From positions 543,818 through 607,817 of the forward strand of contig VWPU01000905.1 of NCBI GenBank assembly GCA_013398955.1: a stretch of DNA of 64,000 nt, in the 5' to 3' direction. Origin of the DNA: Callaeas wilsoni (lineage: Eukaryota > Chordata > Aves > Passeriformes > Callaeidae). The notes under the pieces were generated by a model. That model saw nothing but the letters and a program-made list of their open reading frames with translations. It searched no databases and had not been told where the DNA came from. The first letter of the stretch is position 1, and each line of letters begins with the position of its first letter. This document shows positions 27,891 to 40,620 of the stretch, piece after piece. The translations under genes were made by a program, and so were the position numbers.

Positions 27891-28612
27891 ATGCTTGCTA
27901 TTTGTCCTCTCGTACAGTCTACCACACGCTTAGAGTCAGGACAGATGTTTCTAGGGACCAAACTCCAGCTATGTGAAGAAATTATTTCCACCCTGATATG
28001 GGCCTGCCTCTTGTCTGTGGAAAGGCTGACCAGGGATGTCCAGAAATTAAAAGAGGAAAGTAAAGACTGGCTGCACAAGGGGGAATTGTTTCTGTCTCAG
28101 TGGGCCCATGACACCTTAGGTTATCAGGGAAGAGATGAAATATATAGATGGACTTATGCTTGAGGGGTGGACTTAACCATGGACGCTATATCCCTGGTTA
28201 TCCATGACTGTGAAAGATACGTGGCAGTCAAGCAGGCCAAGCAGGCCAAGCAGGTAAAGCCCCTGCGGTGTGGGAGACAGTGGTTTCAATATGAGTATGG
28301 GGAGGTCTGGCAGATTGGTGACATCACACTGCTGCAAATGCACCAAGGCAAGCGCTACACGCTCACCATGGTGGAGACAGTCCCTGGATGGCTGGAGACC
28401 TACCCCGTGCCTCAGGCTACTGCCTGGAACACCATCCTGGGCCTTGAAAAGCAAGTGCTATGGCAACACTGCAGAAAAAAATGAGTCAGACAAGGGAACT
28501 ACCTCAAATATAGCCTCATAACACCTAGGCCAGAGAGCAGGGTGTTGAGTGGGTGTGTCATATTCCCTATTGTGCACCAGCCTCTGGGAAAGTTGAACAG
28601 TACAGCTTGTTC
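27891..28612 (+). pseudogene. pol: Endogenous retrovirus pol fragment (integrase), broken
   Basis: One reading frame from 27891 to 28484 is open apart from a single stop (TGA, 28161-28163). It reads like the end of the RNase H region followed by retroviral integrase. Visible pieces are an N-terminal zinc-finger remnant (WAHDTLGYQG, then VIHDCERY), with at least one His and one Cys of the usual HHCC set lost. The start of the catalytic core is WQIGDITLLQ, where the family has Asp before an aromatic residue and this copy has Gly-Asp. ALTMVE-like and GWLETYP segments follow. After 28484 the frame is lost. The second catalytic Asp region (ESDKGT, Asp codon 28489-28491) and the Glu region (PASGKVEQ, Glu codon 28595-28597) lie in other frames. 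Asp to Glu is 106 nt against 108 for a D-x35-E spacing, so a net two-base loss fits. No LTR, gag or env was seen beside it. Not functional. The type (gamma- or beta-like) is not settled. Confidence 0.85.
28230..28256 (+). repeat. 9-bp tandem triplication inside integrase fragment
   Basis: AAGCAGGCC occurs twice in tandem and a third time with a changed end (AAGCAGGTA). In frame it gives a repeated Lys-Gln-Ala just after the zinc-finger remnant. It probably arose by replication slippage after or during decay. Confidence 0.85.
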
Positions 28613-30671
28613 TAAACTTAATGCTTCAAACTATTGGCTGCCAATAGTTCACTTGCTCTGAGAAGTGTCTGTTACTTTTTCCAAGTTTGGTGTGACAGCC
28701 ATGCTTTTAAAGACCTTTACCACCTTTTTACAGAATAAAGAGTGCTGAGCTTTGTAACCTCTTCTTTTAAGAAAGCCAGTTGCTGTTTTATGAAATCAAT
28801 CACTCTTTTCCCTACTTTCCTCTCTCTGCTATATCCTTTTCAGAATGGTGACAGAAATTGTACAGTTTCAAGATGTGAAACACGCTAGATACAGTGGCAT
28901 AATAATTACATTTTGTTCACAATTTCTTCTCCTGAAAATCTAACATTAGATTTATCTTTTTTACTTGTCAAACCGAATAAATGTTTTTAGAGGATTTTCC
29001 TGGTCACTTCAAGATCTCTTTCAGGTCTGTATTTATGTGTAAACAGTTGGCACTTTTCCCCCCTGCTGTCCCATGCACATTGCTTTGCATTCTCTTTGTT
29101 TGATGACTCAGGAGTCTGAGCCTTGCTGCAAGGTTTTGCAGTCAGTTTTAGTATTTACTGCTATTAGTCAACATCACAGAATATAGCAACTTTGCCCACT
29201 TACCTATTTCACGACTGTCAACCTGTTCAGTGGAGAAAATTCCTGTGTATGTCTTGAAATCCATTTGCTAAATATATCAGACAAATTTTTTGGTAAAGAT
29301 TATGCGATTCATTCAGTTTGCACTGGAAGCTGAAGCTAAATAAATTCACATTTGAAGTTAGTTGGAATTTAAAGCAAGAAGTCAGCTAACCAAAACTGTG
29401 GAAAATTTACCATCAAAAAGAATCACTAAAGCTACTGTTAGACTCTTCCTATCTCTAAAAATTTGAAAATTTAGAGTGGAAGAATTAATTTGGGAGAGAC
29501 TTTTTTTAAAAGTGCCATATTCTATTTCAGGCAAAGATTAATTCTAGAGCTTGAATTATTCCAGAAGTCAGACCACATATCTTTGGCCCAAATGCTTTAA
29601 ATCTATGTCTACAGACACAGCTCTCCTAACATTTAGCAAGGCATGGTTGACTCCTGGGCCTGCAGATTAGAAGATAGTCATCATAAAACTTACATGGAAA
29701 AATATTGGTTAATGACCTATTGTAGCATATGATAATAAAAATGCAACTAGTAATGGAAACGCATCCTGGATTCTTGCAATAATAACTTTGAAACCTGCAA
29801 AACATTGTGGTGATTGTTTTCTTGAAAAGGTCTGCATTGCCTCAACCAGTGATATCAAGCAGATTAATGCTGATGTGCTTTGTGACCAGGCAGAGCTACT
29901 GAAGGGACCAAAGTCTCTTCACGAAGCAGAGACAGCAGTGCAGCTGCCAGCCCTTGCCTTTGACCCAGGGCTCAGCATGTTCTTTACCCTTCCTTACCTT
30001 TGACCAGCTGTGTTAGACATTATTTTCACATGCTTTCTCTTAACAGCCAACCTTAAATTTTAGTAACAAGTTTGATTAATAGTGGTTGTCCACAAGATAA
30101 TATAAACTTACATTAAATTTTCTTTTATACTTTTAAAAAGTTGCACACAAAAAGTGCCAGATAACAAAAATGAGATTAGGGAGAGGAATCTCATTGCAAG
30201 TAAGACACAAAATACTCTGTAGCTTAAAGAATTTATTAAATAACTCAAACAGAAAAAAAATCTGATATTTCTGTATTTTCAAGGGGAGAAAAGGAATTTA
30301 GGTATATGATTAAAAGATTTTTGTTTTCCTCCTATGTGGCTTCAAATTTTGTCTTGTATTTCTGGCCTTGAATATGTATATACCAATAAAATAATTTTAC
30401 TGCATACTGGCATTATGTTTTATTTGATACTCAGATCTGGATATTGTAAAAGCCTAAAATAATAAGATAAAAAAATCAGCTAATAACCTGCCAAGAAATA
30501 TGTGAAAGACTCCAACATGCACACATAACCCTAACCAAAACAAAAACAAAAAAATCCTCTATAAAAAGTATTCTCCTGAGGGCACTATCCTTTTTTTTAA
30601 AATCTGTAATCCTGTCTTTTTTTTTTTCTCATTCACTACAGAGTCTATATTTATTATCTGTTGCTATCTAA
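28613..30671. other. AT-rich unique sequence, no gene seen
   Basis: The first 150 bases may still hold pol-derived DNA but no motif is readable. The plus-strand open frame 29788-30003 is GC-richer than its surroundings and ends in a natural-looking stop, but has no domain I can name. Confidence 0.5.
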
Positions 30672-30762
30672 CTTAGATTGCAAGCTCCTTAGGGCAAGGA
30701 CCTTGTCTTCTTACATGTCTGTAATGTACCATGAATACCTCCAGCACTAAATAAATAATAAG
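30672..30762 (+). repeat. Ancient L2/MIR-type 3' tail
   Basis: The order TTAGATTGCAAGCTCCTTAG, GGCAAGGACCTTGTCTTCTT, then TAATGTACC, CAGCACTAAATAAATAAT follows the well-known 3' tail shared by L2 LINEs and related SINEs ('TAGATTGTAAGCTCC..GGGCAGGGACC..AATAAAT'). The match covers about 90 bases. Such remnants are rare but known in bird genomes and date from early amniotes or before. Confidence 0.7.
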
Positions 30763-33700
30763 CTCTGCAAACTCCATTTAGTATCCATTTCAATTTGTGG
30801 TGAAGGCTCACCATGTTTGCAGAGTGATTTTCTTTATTTTAATGGCTGATGCTGGGCAAGCATAAATATTAATCCTTATTTTTCTGGCTTCTTCTGGAGA
30901 AAACTTGCTTAACAGAGTTCCTGCTGCCAGAGACCCTAGGCTAGGTCTAGTCAAATCCGAGTCTTCATGGTTAAGATTTTCTTGCAGTCAAAATTTACTG
31001 CATATATTTCTTTAGTTAACCTTCTTGGTCCCTTATAGTAATCTGTTACTAACACAGCTTCAAGTTTGAATAACCAAAACATCTTCCAGAAATCTCTCAT
31101 AGTCTGTAAAGAATATAAAAAGGACTGTTCAAATGAGAAAATAAAACCCATCAGGTTGGGTTGCTCTGTTTCCTAGCAGGCCTTTCCTTGTGGAGAGAAT
31201 TTTAAAAAAAAAAAATAATCTCTCCTGGCCACTTAAGAAACTCTTCCTTTGTTAAGCTGCAACTTCCTTACTTCCAAGGAAAAGTTTTAAAATAAGATAA
31301 ATAGCTAGAAAACAGCATTGACTGATTTACCTTACTTGGAAAATTGCCATTGTATGAGACATTTCCCATATTCTGCTAATCATATTCTCTAACAATTTTT
31401 CCTAAACCTGAATATAAACCTTGCCAAACTACCATGACATCTTCAAGCAAAACAAACAACTACCATAAGGTCTCACTAAAATACCCTGTTCTCTTTGAAT
31501 TTTGGTTTTTTTTCACAGGCTGGCAACAAGGAGGACTTCAGTTTCTCCAGCTAAAATGGGCTGGGTCACATTGGACTCAACGTGATGTGGCAGTCCTCTC
31601 AAGCTCCATGCCAAGGCGGTTACACCGCCTCAGTTGTTCCAGTGGTGCACATAGGATGCTTTAGGCACACTGGTTACTGCCGCAGCCCACAATTGCCAGT
31701 GGCAGGATATACGCTGGAATGAAGACTTAGTGACAACCTCTGTTTCAGTCTGCTTCCAATTCTGCATGCTGGATGGAATGTTGCAATCTTTTCTTAATTG
31801 ATATTCTAAGTGAATATTTCTGGAATTTATGAATTATGAAAAAAAATTCCAACATTTATCATTTTTGTCCCCTCTTTCAAACTGGAAGAAGTAGATTTCC
31901 AGAAGACATGAGAAAGAAGCTATCCTGTGGTCTTTTCCTAACAGTTTTTCCTATTTTCTACATACTCAATTTTAACCAAGAACAGGGATGCTTTAACCAA
32001 GAGCAGCACAGCAACACAGTGCAAGTGGTTACTGAGCAGAGCACAAAAGCTTCAAGCATGTGTTGGAAAATCCTTGCCTGTTAAGAACACAGCCTTGTTC
32101 CTTCCCACAGCTGAGCTGTCCTTGCAGTTTTTCTGTAGCAGTTTCCACAAGTATCATCAGTTCACAGCACCAAATCTTTTTGCTCAAAGCCGAAGTCAGA
32201 CTACTTACAAGTATTTAAGAAATGTCACAAAGACCCCTAACAGCAACAAGGTAATGTGGTGTTTATAGACTCTACAACAGAATAATTCTTTTTGCTACAT
32301 GCCTATGGATTTTGAAAGGCAGGATTATATTAATAGCCTCTACTGTATAATGGGTAAAGCGAAAAACATGCACATCTACAGAGAGTGGCAGGCTTTAATG
32401 AACACACTAGCGTCTGTCACTGCTGAGGGATGGGGAAGTAGGAGATTGTTTCAAACCCACAGATATCTTGAGGCAAGAGAGCTCAGTAACTTACTAAGCT
32501 CTAGCAATTTATTATTTTAGAAACTACTTCATAAAATGGCAAGATTAAATTATTCAGTCAGTGTTGTCAAGTTAGCTTGTGTCATGAATACACTGGGCAT
32601 ATAAAAGCTCTCAATGACTTGTTTTGAGATGGTTTGTCACTAGATAAATGGCTGCTGTGGTCACAAGCATGATTTTTCTTTTCTCCTTTTGCTGTAAGAA
32701 CATTAATTATTGGATTACTGTAACGAATCAAGGACAGTCCACATGTAAAAGTTGGTTGAAAAGGTTGATATGGATTTGGTAATTAAACCCTATTTATTCA
32801 CTTGATCACTATGGAGTAACATACAGCAACAACCATATGGCACTCAGTGAATAGTCAATGGAGTTTAACATCCTTTTTCCTGAAAACTTTTAAAATAAAA
32901 AAGCATTGTTTCCAGAAGCTCAACAACGATAACATAACTCTCAGTGCGAAGATGGTAGGCAAAGACCATCATGACAGAGATGGAGAAGTACCTTGGCAGG
33001 CTCCCACCACCACAGTGGATAATCTTTGTAAAAGGTAATACAATCTATTAATTTGCCAAGGACTGGGCATATGGCTTCAGCAGAACTATAGTGAATTCAC
33101 AGAAGTCCAGTATCTTATAAAGAAAGGAAAAGCACAGAGCTTCTGCAGAGAGACTCTTCTACTGCAAACCATGACTGAGTTTCTCAGTGAGACCCAACTT
33201 CAAAATGGTTCAGGCCTTGGATTCCTGTCTCTCAGTAATTCATGATGGGGGGAAAAAAATAAAAAAGTGTGTAACTCTGTCTACTTTGTTATTAATTTTT
33301 AGGCTTGTTCAGAATATATTATAGAGTCTGAAAAAAAGGTCCAAATTTTTCTGCAACTTCTTATTCAGATATACTAGCTAAAATCATAAAAATCTTGCAG
33401 TTTTCCATGTAAAAAACAGTAAAGAATTGATCTTGCTTCTTTCCAATCCTCTCTCTCCCTCCTCTAAAAAAAGTAGAAAGAGTCTACTTCTTCCAGTATC
33501 AGAAAACCCCAAAGAATTGCACATAGAACTGGGAAATCAAAAGTGAGTTTGTCTATGAGGATTTTCAGGTCCCATGGCAGCATGAACCTCTGCCATTTCG
33601 GGACACCTTGGGAACTTCCCAGACCTTGCCTGGAGCTTGGAGCTCCAGAGTGCATTTTATGGCACTCTAAAGAGACATTGGCACATATCTACGGGGAAAT

Positions 33701-36700
33701 AAAGACAAGAATGTCTAGGTAGACAAAGTGGAGAGTTTATAGATCCAATTGCCTAATATATCAAGAAAGCAACATTTGAAAAATAAATTAAATTCTTCTG
33801 CTCCTGTCTCTTGTACCAATCAGCAAAATCATGTCGTATTCGTGTTTTATTTAATGAATAACTTGGATCTGTATCAGTGTCTGTCACATTTTTCCTATCT
33901 CCACAAAATGGTTTCCGTAAGCCATCTAGGGAATATTGTAAGGTAAGGACTAAGAAATGCTGTGTGTTCAGACATGAGAATGTTTCAGATATGAGGTGCT
34001 GTTTTTACATGTCATATGTGGTCCAAATTAACCAAGGGTAACTTTTGTTTCAGCCTTCTTCAGTAGCCAGTAACACCTTTATCCATGCAGAAGTTTTTGT
34101 GAGCAGCCTACCACTGAGGATAAAGTGGTTGTACTCAAACTCAAATAAATCTTCTTAAAATGGAAAGTAACATATAGGATATATATTTATAGTGACATAT
34201 GATTTGCTGAAATATTTAAGGGGTTAAATAAAATAACCTGTTTTTACAAAGAAAAATAATAATCTGTTCTCAAATGATGATTTTTCTAATATTGTAATTA
34301 CTAGATATGCAAAAACAATTATGAAATAATGAAATGCTGAGACAGAAATTAAATTTCTTTCCTGCAATAAAAAATCTTGGAATATAAAGTTATTATAAAC
34401 ATTTTTGTACATGAAAGATCAAGTTGTAACTATCATCTTTTCTGATATTTATCCCTTATTTATGCTGCATGAAAAAATTATTTAGACACACACATACACA
34501 GACATACATATAAATTCAAAACATATATTTTATTATGCTGCATGACTTGCAGACAATGTAGTAAAACCTACACTTGATCTATATTTAATTTTGAAGCATT
34601 GAAAGAGCTCGTTAAAACATTTTTCTTATGCCTTGCTATCTCGTTCCACAACCAAAAACACCTTCCTGTTTAGCCAGGAAGGTGCAGGTGTACAAAAATT
34701 TATGCTTTGCTAGAAGCATTGATTTTTGCCTTTAGATAAATGTAAACATAATGGCATAGTGCTAGATTAAGCCTGGAATGAGAGTTATGGATTTCTTAGT
34801 CCTTACCTTACAATGAAAACTGCATCTTAGTGTCTCCAGGTTTTTAAGATCCTCACACTCTTTTAAAATGGAGACTTTGTCTCTCTTGCTCTTTTTTCTT
34901 TTTTTTTTTAATCTTCTAATTTTTACTGCACTAACCACACACTTCAGAGCTTTTGCTTGTTATTTGTATGGACCAGAATGGAACATTTACACTCTACAGA
35001 CCTCAATGAATTATGTTTTCTTCAAGCATAATTTTACTTCTCAGGTATAGGTTTCCTTTCTCTGCAGGAATAGAAACGTGCCTGTTATGGATGAGATTTA
35101 AAAAAATGGGGAAAATATACTAATAGGACTTACAGGGGAACAAAATTAAATACCAATTTAAATCTTTAAAACATCTATAAATGTTGATCCTCTTTCCTTG
35201 AAGTCTTTGATATGACATGGCACATGCAAGAGCTGAAAGTCATTTCACTTCCAAGTATTTTTAGAACACAACAAGTTATTTATCACAGTAAGGAAACCAA
35301 TGAACATGTGAAGTATTCAGCCTACTCCTTCAGTCATACTGGACAGAATGTTAAGAGGAGCTTCTCCCCATCTAAGAGATGGCAATTTGGCATAAAGCAC
35401 TAACAAAAAGTTGGTGCAAGCCAAACTTTACAGTATCAACATCTTCAGTACTCAGAATTTCAAAATGTGTATGGTTCTAACCAAAATCAAAGCAGCCCAA
35501 ACATTTCCAACTATTCATATCCAGACTGCTTATCTTGAGTCTTAGGAGTAGTTTGATTTATTCTTGAGAGACCCCGACTAGCCACAGAAGCTACATTTTC
35601 AGCTAATGCATAATATATGCTACAGGAATCCAGAAAGCTATTCTGCTATTCTGAGAATAAGAAAATCCAACAAGCACCCAACTTCCCACACAAACAGAAA
35701 AGAGCAAAGACAGAGGATGCATGAATAATTAAAAGGAAAATGCTTGTGGGGTAAGCAGTTATATTATTTTTTATAATAAAGCTGAAATTTCTAATCATAT
35801 TAAAATGATTTAAATATGTATATAACTTGTGCATTGAATTACCACTTCATTTCAAACTACTTCTGCTTCCCTTTTCTAGCCAAAATTGCTCTAACATATC
35901 AAGTTATGTCTATCTACATTATTTTTTAAGAAAAAAAAATCAATAAAATGATAGCTAAAAAGGCAAATTATCCAGCCAGCTATATAAAGCACTACCATAT
36001 TTCAGTGATTATTTAAGATGTAGCATAGAAAATTTTGTTCATAAATGTTTTGGTGAATTATTTACACGGAGACAGGTTTCTTCTCTAAGAAACTCAAGCG
36101 TTGCTAATTAAGTGCAGAGAGGAACACACAAGTCTAGAGGAGTTAATGCACTAAAAAGTATTGAGCAAAGAGTGCATATTGAATAACACCGACTTAAAAA
36201 CCACCTAGAATCAAATACTTTTACTTTGGAGCCACAAGGGTATGGCCTCATTCTGAATGCTTTGGTGCTGGTGCTTAGCCCTGTGATACAAAACTCCATT
36301 GTAAGGATTCACAGTGATGACTAAAAGATTAATACAGGAAGAAGAGAAATCTATGCATCTGTAGGGTTTATTATAGCTAGCATATTGCCTTGAAGAACTT
36401 TCCAAGCGAAATCCAGCTCATCTTTGTATGTGGTTACATACCTGTATTGTTCCTTGATAGCTGTTGATCAAATGAGAAAATACCTGGGACACTGGCCTGT
36501 TACCTTGAGTTAATTTTCAGGAAATAAATATTATCGTCATGGTTCTGCATCCAATGCAGACAATTTTGCAGAACAATCATCAGATGAAAATAAAAATTGA
36601 AAAATTCATTAAGAGTGATTAGCTGCAGTTCCAGAATGAATTTCCCTTTTCTCCCAAAGTGTAAAACATGCTCGCAAACATCCAGCTCTGTGTTGAACAG

Positions 36701-39700
36701 TGCAATGACACCACCAGCATAACATATGGGCAACATGACAAGCACTGGCAAAATTTTTTGCTTTGTATTTACCTGGTTTCTCTCTACCTGCATTTTAATA
36801 CAATACAGAATTGATTCTCATGTGGAGTACGTAGTTTCTTATTAACGCAGAGCCATTATCCTAGCATGGGATTTGCCTCTGTACTCAGTGCAACGTAAGT
36901 TTAGAGCTGACTACAATGTAGCTGTGAAAGAAATTATAAAAAGAAACTTAATAAAATAAAAATAATTAATTATAAATTTTATCCTTCAATTAGTTCAACA
37001 GTTTATTGCAGAGCAGGGTACTTTAGAGTTCATTTGCAGAATAGAAGAGAACCATTCCTCCATCCATTTTTCCAGAGAAGTTTTTCTGAAAACCTATGAG
37101 CACAGACTCCAGACCACAGGTCATACCACTTCTGACTTTTAAAATATATTCTTAAAACTAGTATACTTTAAAATTCTCAGATGACATGAAAGCAAATTAA
37201 CTTTGAGTCAAAGGCAACCCCTAAAAACCTTCTTGCTTTATTATCTGGAATTCAAGTCAATGAAGCCAGTCTTGTAAAATGAATCAAGAGGAGAATTATT
37301 AGAGTACAAAGGTAAAATTTTCCAAAATATAAACCACTGAGCTAGAAATGTGTCTCTTTTAAATTTTTAATCGTTGACATACACTGCTTAGTGTAGTTTA
37401 CAGTGAGTGAGAACAGTTCTTGAGAAGGAGTGGTGCATTTCTCATCATCCTCCCTGAAGTGATAATTACTGTTTCAGAACAAAATGGAGAGCAGAAAAAA
37501 ACCCTTCAAAACAATAATTATGCTTCAGAAATAAACACTCAGAAAAGTCAGATGACAAAATACCGGCCTAGAAAGAAGAATAACAGACTGCATTTCCCAG
37601 ATTTAAAACCTGTCATATATTTATGTGACTGTAGCACATTAGGTCACTTCAATGGCTGTTTCTCCTTTATACCTTGTTTTAGATACTTATTTGAGGAATA
37701 TGGGCTGTGGAGCAGCCACAAATGTAGCTAGAAAATAAGAAAGAAAAAGAAAATATAAGCCACGACTGCGTTTAAAAAAAAAAAAAAGAGGTAATTGTAT
37801 TAACACTGTAAAGAACAAAAGAGGATCCTAAAAAAAAATTTATATATTACCTTCCTTTGATTTTCAAACCACTAGGATCAGAAATACAGTATCTGGACTT
37901 CAGTTTTTTTCACTGCAGGAACCCTTGTCTCAGATGAAAGAGATTTAGTCTTGCAATCAAATGGAAGAGAAACTCCATCTATGACAAAAAATTCCCTCCA
38001 GTGTCTCACACTGTTTGCTGCTCATCCTTTCCTTTGGGTTTTTAAATATGAAGGTTTGGGGGTTGGGTGTTTTTGTTTGGTTTATTTTAAGTAATAAGTA
38101 CAACCTTAGTGGATAGAGCTAAAAATTGAGGGATTTTACTGGCAAATTTTACCTGGATCCTGCCTAAAATCTAGTCATATGAGACCTTTTACAGTCGTGT
38201 ATAATACCCCCTTTATAGCAATAACAATTGCTTTCACCATCCTCCTGTCCTCTGCAGATGCTGAGCTTCTGTATCTGCTGTAATGTGCTGGCACCTTTCC
38301 CAGGCATGTGTGCTGCATGAAGGGCTTGGGAGCAGAGGTCTGTGCAGTGCATCTGCTCCCTAGAATAAGACATCAACATCCATAGCAGGAGTAATGAAGA
38401 ACCCTGAGCTGGAGAGCAGAGGCTGAGAGGCAAATGCTGCCAAAGGAGAGGTTTTCGCAAATGTGTCTTTTTCATCCCATCCTGCATCCTTTCTGTGTTG
38501 GCTTGTCCTGAAAGGTGTTCTGCAACCATCATGTGAGTTCTCAGCTTCAGAGTGGGGAAAAGTCCTCTATCAGCAGTTCAGAACCTGCTCAAAAACTGAT
38601 CTGAAGACCTGAGTGGCACCAACATGTCAGTGTCATGGGGCTATGATGAATGGTGACCTAAAATCTGACATTAAAGTAGATATGTATCAAAAATTTGCGA
38701 AATGGAAATCAGTTCCCCAAGTAGGAGGTCACAGCTAGTTTTCAGGCTTGTCCTTTTTTATTATTTATGTCTTTAACCAGCTTGTAAAGGGACAATCTAT
38801 TCCCTAAACAGCAGCTAAACACAGGGCAAAGTAATATGCAGGGCCAGAAGATTATTGAAGAATCCAAGAACACCCAGAGTTTTCCATCAAATTCTATCTC
38901 TAGATAGAGATGCAGAACTACCTTTTGTCATAGGTCACCTATCTTCCTGTTTTACAAGATTTTGGAGGTAGATTTGCCTAAAGGTTTTTCATGCCTATGA
39001 TTTTTCTTCACAATTCTTTAATATACATACTGTTTCAGCCTCAAAAGTTGAAGTCATTTTTGCTACCTATGAGCAGAACTTTATATCCTGCAGATGGAAC
39101 AGATTAACATATTTTGCAAAAAACAGGCAAGCTTTTATCTGATATGGATGTTTTGCAAGCCCCTATGCAATATTGAAAGACTTACTGAGCAGGAGTCTCC
39201 CATTAATGAGATACTCTAATTAGTGACTTGTACATGTGAGAAGTAGAAAAGGAGCTGGAGGAAGAAAAAAAAAGCTAGGTTCTGAGGACTTTTTTCTTTT
39301 CAAATTCATTTTCATGTTTCATCTTTCTTTGCAGTAACACCAAGAGTTTCCTAACTTGGCAGTACTTGGGATAATTAATACTGATTACCACAGTGATTAT
39401 TATCATCTAAGCAGTGATATAACTGGAAGAGTAGAAATAGCTAGATACACAGTTTTTCAAATACTCTCACATAAACTCTTTATGGGTTTTACTTTGCTCA
39501 CGTCTGGCTCGGCCATGAATTTTTTCTATTCTCAGAATCACTGAAGTGTGCAACTAAAAGACTACTGTTGTTACAATAATGAGAAAGTTACTCTCATGAG
39601 ATTAAACTCTGATTAAAGGAATATCTTTCTTCTTGCTTTGAAAACTCTTCAGTTATTCACTGGTGCTATGTCAGATGGCTGATAACATCACACATCCATA

Positions 39701-40560
39701 CATACGGAGAGGGTTTATGTCCATTGTCCACTGTCAGAACCCAGTCAGGTTTTTGAGACTTACACAAAGAAAGACGTCAAGTGCATGCAAACCCAGGTTG
39801 CAAATGGCTTATATGAGTAGCTTTCCTGTGACTACACTATGCAGTAAAATATGTTTCTTGATCCTCAGCTTTTCAAAATTTTCAAGAGTAAAGACCATTT
39901 CTCATAAAATTTAAGTTTTTGCTTAACAAAGGAGTGTTTGAATTCTCCCTCCCCAAGAGTCAAGGTAAAGATTCCATCAAGATTTGGTACACTGCATTTA
40001 ATACATCCTTATAATGGCATGGAGCATTTGAACATGGTCTGTTAACAGAAATTAAAGGGACCCTCCAGAGACTTGAAGTGCATGTCTGCAAGGAGGTATA
40101 GAGTTATGGCAGATTTGACCACAAAAATCTCATTCCCCAAAGTACATTCCAGTAACTTTGAACACATAAAGCAGCTACTTTGAAATATAAACAGTAGTAG
40201 CAATAACATTTTTTATATAGCTGTCGAGTTAAAGTTTGTTACAGTTATTAAGCCTTTCAGCTCCATGAACTCCAAGGAAAATATAGTGTACCAATAATAA
40301 AGCAATCATTTGACATAATACGGGATACAATCCTGGGTTCTTATTAACTCATTATAAGACTTTGTGTACTGTGCATATATTGCATTCCTCCATCGGAGGA
40401 GCATCATTTTTACACTGGACATCTAAAACTACAGAGGGATTCAAAATTGCAACTCTTTTTTTCAGACCCTGAGTACTCCTACAGCATAATTTAATTAAAT
40501 AATTCACTATACCTTACCAGGTAAATCTTGAGATTAGCCTTTATCCTCTGACACAAATAT
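30763..40560. other. AT-rich unique sequence, no gene seen
   Basis: Nearly 10 kb without a recognisable gene or transposon. A GC-richer patch at about 38220-38480 carries a 122-codon minus-strand frame (38164-38532) with no domain, best treated as chance. A short A tract lies at 37771-37785. Confidence 0.55.
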
Positions 40561-40620
40561 TTTGGCAAGTCACTACCTTTCTGGACTTTTCTAACTGTAA
40601 AAATGAACACAAAGCACTAG
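40561..40620 (+). repeat. MIR-like core fragment (ancient)
   Basis: TTTGGCAAGTCACTACCTTT, then CTGGACTTTTCTAACTGTAA, AAATGAACAC and AAAGCACTAG follow the order of the MIR core ('GGGCAAGTCACTTAACCTCTCTG...CATCTGTAAAATG'). Short and diverged, so moderate confidence. Confidence 0.45.

Noticed and set aside
38164..38532. 122-codon minus-strand frame in a GC-richer patch
   Set aside because: No domain, no splice context, and low-complexity composition; not supported as a gene.
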